The notes under the pieces were generated by a model. The model saw only the letters and a list, made by a program, of their open reading frames with translations, was not told where the DNA came from and did not search any database. DNA of 33,338 nt from Leptospiraceae bacterium (lineage in GTDB: Bacteria > Spirochaetota > Leptospiria > Leptospirales > Leptospiraceae), in the NCBI GenBank assembly GCA_027485405.1, contig JAIXRB010000005.1, forward strand, positions 1-33,338, written 5' to 3'. Each line of letters begins with the position of its first letter. The first letter of the stretch is position 1. Below are positions 31,319-33,338 of the stretch, one piece after another. The position numbers and the translations under genes are program-made.

Positions 31319-32182
31319 ATGGAAAAAAAGAATATGAAATTTCTGGAATCTCTACCGAAACACAATCTAATTGGGAAGGTCTTCCAGAAGGATGAGGACA
31401 TTTTAAAGGAAGGAGATTCAACTTCAGATGGAATCTGCATCGTCCTAAAAGGGAGTGCCAAGAGCGATCCATCTTTTAAAAATCCCAAATCAATCCAAAG
31501 AGTTTATACCCAGGGAATGATTTTTGGAATGTCTGGTTTGATTTCAAAGACCAGCTTGGAAACTTTTCAAGCAAATGAGAATGACACATACATAGTTTTT
31601 ATAAAAGAGGAGGATTTTCACAAATCTCTTATTTCAGATGAAAAATTCCTCACTGGAATTCTTCAATCGAGTATCGATCGGTTGCAAAGAATTCCTAACT
31701 CTGATTTAGTCCAACCTGAGGAACCTATATCTTTGACCGATATGTTTGGTGAAGAAGGGGAAAAAAAATTTCAATCTATCAGAGATAAAAATTTAGATTT
31801 ACTCACTTATTTATATAATATCAGAAGCAGAACGGTTCCCCCAAATGATACTATCTTCAAGTCGAATAAACTGGAAGATTCCGATATTTATCTTTTAGTC
31901 CAAGGATCAGTCCACCAGTATCTTGGTGATCCTGAAGATCCGAAAACTCATGTCCCAGTGATTGATCTACAACCGGGAGCTCTTTTTGGTTTTTTGAGAA
32001 AAACTGAAAACCAGGGACATTATTTAAATGCAAAATCTGGAGCGGCAGGAGCAAATTTAGTGCATTTAGAATCGGATTTATTATTAAAAGTTTCTAAATT
32101 AGATTCAAAATTGGCATGGTCCATTTTGCAAAATGTGATTCTTACCGTCGCCGTTGTTGAAAGAACGATGATTAAAGCTTAG
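31319..32182 (+). CDS. Protein with tandem cNMP-binding-like folds, ligand residues not conserved
   Basis: 287 residues, no helix-turn-helix. Residues ~18-105 follow the cNMP fold (VFQKDEDILKEGDSTSDGIC, then GICIVLKGSAK, GMIFGMSGL). A second similar unit runs ~165-265 (NDTIFKSN, DSDIYLLVQGSVHQYL, PGALFGFL). In both, the phosphate-binding cassette lacks the Glu and Arg that hold cAMP (GMSGLISKTSLE in unit 1). So a cyclic nucleotide is probably not bound, or is bound differently. Two starts are possible, ATG 31319 and ATG 31334; the second has GGAAAA upstream. The promoter lies in the 228-bp divergent gap with rarA; nothing else was seen there. Confidence 0.75.
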   Translation: MEKKNMKFLESLPKHNLIGKVFQKDEDILKEGDSTSDGICIVLKGSAKSDPSFKNPKSIQRVYTQGMIFGMSGLISKTSLETFQANENDTYIVFIKEEDFHKSLISDEKFLTGILQSSIDRLQRIPNSDLVQPEEPISLTDMFGEEGEKKFQSIRDKNLDLLTYLYNIRSRTVPPNDTIFKSNKLEDSDIYLLVQGSVHQYLGDPEDPKTHVPVIDLQPGALFGFLRKTENQGHYLNAKSGAAGANLVHLESDLLLKVSKLDSKLAWSILQNVILTVAVVERTMIKA

Positions 32183-32351
32183 TTGCATAAAAAAATTGAG
32201 TTGATGATTCAATTTGAATTCAAAGTGCTACTGTTTTCTCTAAAACCGAATACGTTCTTTAATTTTCTGGTCCGCAAGAAAACACTTTGAACCAACCAAG
32301 TAACTTACAAAAAATAATTGTAAACCTAAGCATGGTATCTAAACCAGATTT

Positions 32352-32639
32352 ATGATAAAAATCTATTTTTTAATACTATTACTTCTTTCTTCTTGCACGA
32401 CGGTTATAACCAATGTTACTAATTCGAATAATTTGTCGGAGTTAAATGTAAAGCAAATTGGGAGCTATAAACGTGGCGAAACTTGTACTTTCTCTGTTTT
32501 ATCCATAGGCCCATTTGGTAATAGTTCCATTATTGAAACGGCAGAAAAAGGTGGTATCAATAAGATCATCTTTGTAGATACTGTAATAAAGAATCGAATC
32601 CTTTATAAAAATATCTGTTTGGTGGTATATGGCAACTGA
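32352..32639 (+). CDS. TRL-like family lipoprotein
   Basis: 95 residues. Signal peptide with lipobox LLSSC (Cys15). The mature part follows the TRL-like family pattern: KRGETCTFSVLSIGPFGNSS, then IIETAEKGGINKIIFVDTV, with a closing CLVVYGN. The family is small, found in several Gram-negative groups, and its function is unknown. Cys44 and Cys89 could form a disulfide. No operon partner: the neighbouring genes are 169 bp upstream and convergent downstream. Confidence 0.8.
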   Translation: MIKIYFLILLLLSSCTTVITNVTNSNNLSELNVKQIGSYKRGETCTFSVLSIGPFGNSSIIETAEKGGINKIIFVDTVIKNRILYKNICLVVYGN

Positions 32640-32698
32640 TTTTTTTAGTTACAGGTTAAGGAATTGAGTGAATAATACATCTCATCATTCTTGTCTTT

Positions 32699-33338
32699 CT
32701 AATATGAAGCTATCACCGCTTTAGTTTGATCATCTCCCGCTGTTACGGTTCCGATGAGAGTAGGTTCTCCAGTAGATGAATTGATGGAAAATGCTCGGAC
32801 ATTTCCCCCTGAACCAGAATACAAATAATTGCCCCCAGGATCCATGGCAAGTGCGCCCGAAAAACCAGTGAAAGGTGATCCTCCCATAGCCGTTAATCCA
32901 CCAGTGGAAGAGTCAATCGTAAAGCCTGCTAAATTGGCAGGGGTTTGGTTCGCAACATAGACAAATCGATTTTTCGGATCAACGATGATGGAGTCTGGGG
33001 AAGCATTGGTAGTACTAAAGCCCGCGCCCAAGCCAGCGATTGGCGTCAGAATGCCTGTGGTAGTATTGATATTATAAACGAAGACTCGGCCTGGATTTAA
33101 ATAGTTTGCGGCATATAAATAACGACCTGCAGGATCCGTAGTGATTTCAATCGCGTTTGATCCTCCAGCTACAGAAGCGCCAACGGAGGTCAATGCTCCC
33201 GTGCTGGAATTCAATATCCACCCATCCACATTGCCAGTATTAGCTCCACTCCCTAAACCAGCATAAACAAATTTCCCCGAAGCATCAAAGGTTACTGTGT
33301 AAGGTTGTATGCCCGAAGTAGCATAGCTTGCAAGAAAC
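32699..33338 (-). CDS. Beta-propeller (lactonase/YncE-like) repeat protein, 5' end beyond window
   Basis: The frame stays open from the stop at 32699 to the right edge (213 codons seen). A GTG at 33229 is only an internal codon, since the protein sequence upstream of it continues the same repeat (TFDASGKFVYAGLGSG). Units of about 45-50 residues carry DPAGRYLYAANY, VDPKNRFVYVANQ and MDPGGNYLYSGS, each followed by VxxFxINxxTGxLTxxG. This is the seven-bladed lactonase-like propeller pattern. Leptospira species often encode these as surface lipoproteins; the N-terminus is needed to decide. Convergent with the TRL-like gene. Confidence 0.85.
   Translation of the reverse strand, partial: FLASYATSGIQPYTVTFDASGKFVYAGLGSGANTGNVDGWILNSSTGALTSVGASVAGGSNAIEITTDPAGRYLYAANYLNPGRVFVYNINTTTGILTPIAGLGAGFSTTNASPDSIIVDPKNRFVYVANQTPANLAGFTIDSSTGGLTAMGGSPFTGFSGALAMDPGGNYLYSGSGGNVRAFSINSSTGEPTLIGTVTAGDDQTKAVIASY

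Noticed and set aside
1..33338. CRISPR arrays, transposases, prophage genes
   Set aside because: No regularly spaced direct repeats with unique spacers, and no recognisable transposase, integrase or phage structural gene was found.

Overview
The window looks like a chromosomal segment of a Leptospira species (Spirochaetes). Base composition is AT-rich. It carries an ssrA (tmRNA) gene whose tag reads ANNEFALAA, many short lipoproteins with spirochaete-style lipoboxes (e.g. FVSC, MGC, SSC), several class III nucleotide cyclases, a MotB-like protein and a SpoIIE-type phosphatase. The genus call, and a preference for a free-living (saprophytic) species because of the complete pst operon and the many sensory genes, are inferences from gene content.

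Layout. (1) 1-5845, all minus strand: a small protein and a coiled-coil membrane protein, a lipoprotein, an unknown protein with an 18-base homopolymer inside its gene, a MotB-like protein, a small Cys-rich lipoprotein, an M14 metallopeptidase and the N-terminal part of malic enzyme (cut by the window edge). (2) 5978-7082: tmRNA followed by two ~205-bp structured repeat units 302 bp apart. Both units start with a copy of the tmRNA 3' end. (3) 7083-15562, accessory-looking: membrane adenylate cyclase, an unknown protein, divergent nitroreductase/TetR, a second cyclase, HxlR, decayed gene pieces, a thioredoxin-reductase-like flavoprotein, and a three-gene minus-strand cluster with two ribbon-helix-helix-like paralogues. 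(4) 15698-19399: pstSCAB phosphate transporter operon, in which PstC carries an extra PstS-like periplasmic segment. (5) 19430-22640: membrane PP2C-type phosphatase and a mechanosensitive channel fused to a cyclic-nucleotide-binding domain. (6) 22749-28003, accessory-looking: AraC regulator, a four-gene set (MoaF-like, alpha/beta hydrolase, O-methyltransferase-like, MoaF-like), and a seven-repeat propeller lipoprotein. (7) 28213-33338: divergent crotonase/TetR, rarA, a cNMP-fold protein, a TRL-like lipoprotein and a truncated beta-propeller protein.

Three themes link the genes. Cyclic nucleotides: two predicted adenylate cyclases, a channel with a near-canonical cNMP pocket and one cNMP-fold protein without the canonical ligand residues. 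Small local transcription factors: two TetR genes each face an enzyme gene across a pair of palindromes, and HxlR, AraC and RHH-like genes sit beside their probable targets. Genome plasticity: a dispersed palindromic repeat in four clear copies and one doubtful copy, a decayed second copy of the 8405-9019 gene, remnants of an AraC gene and perhaps a DoxX-like gene, and the duplicated tmRNA tail. No CRISPR array, transposase, integrase or rRNA gene was seen.
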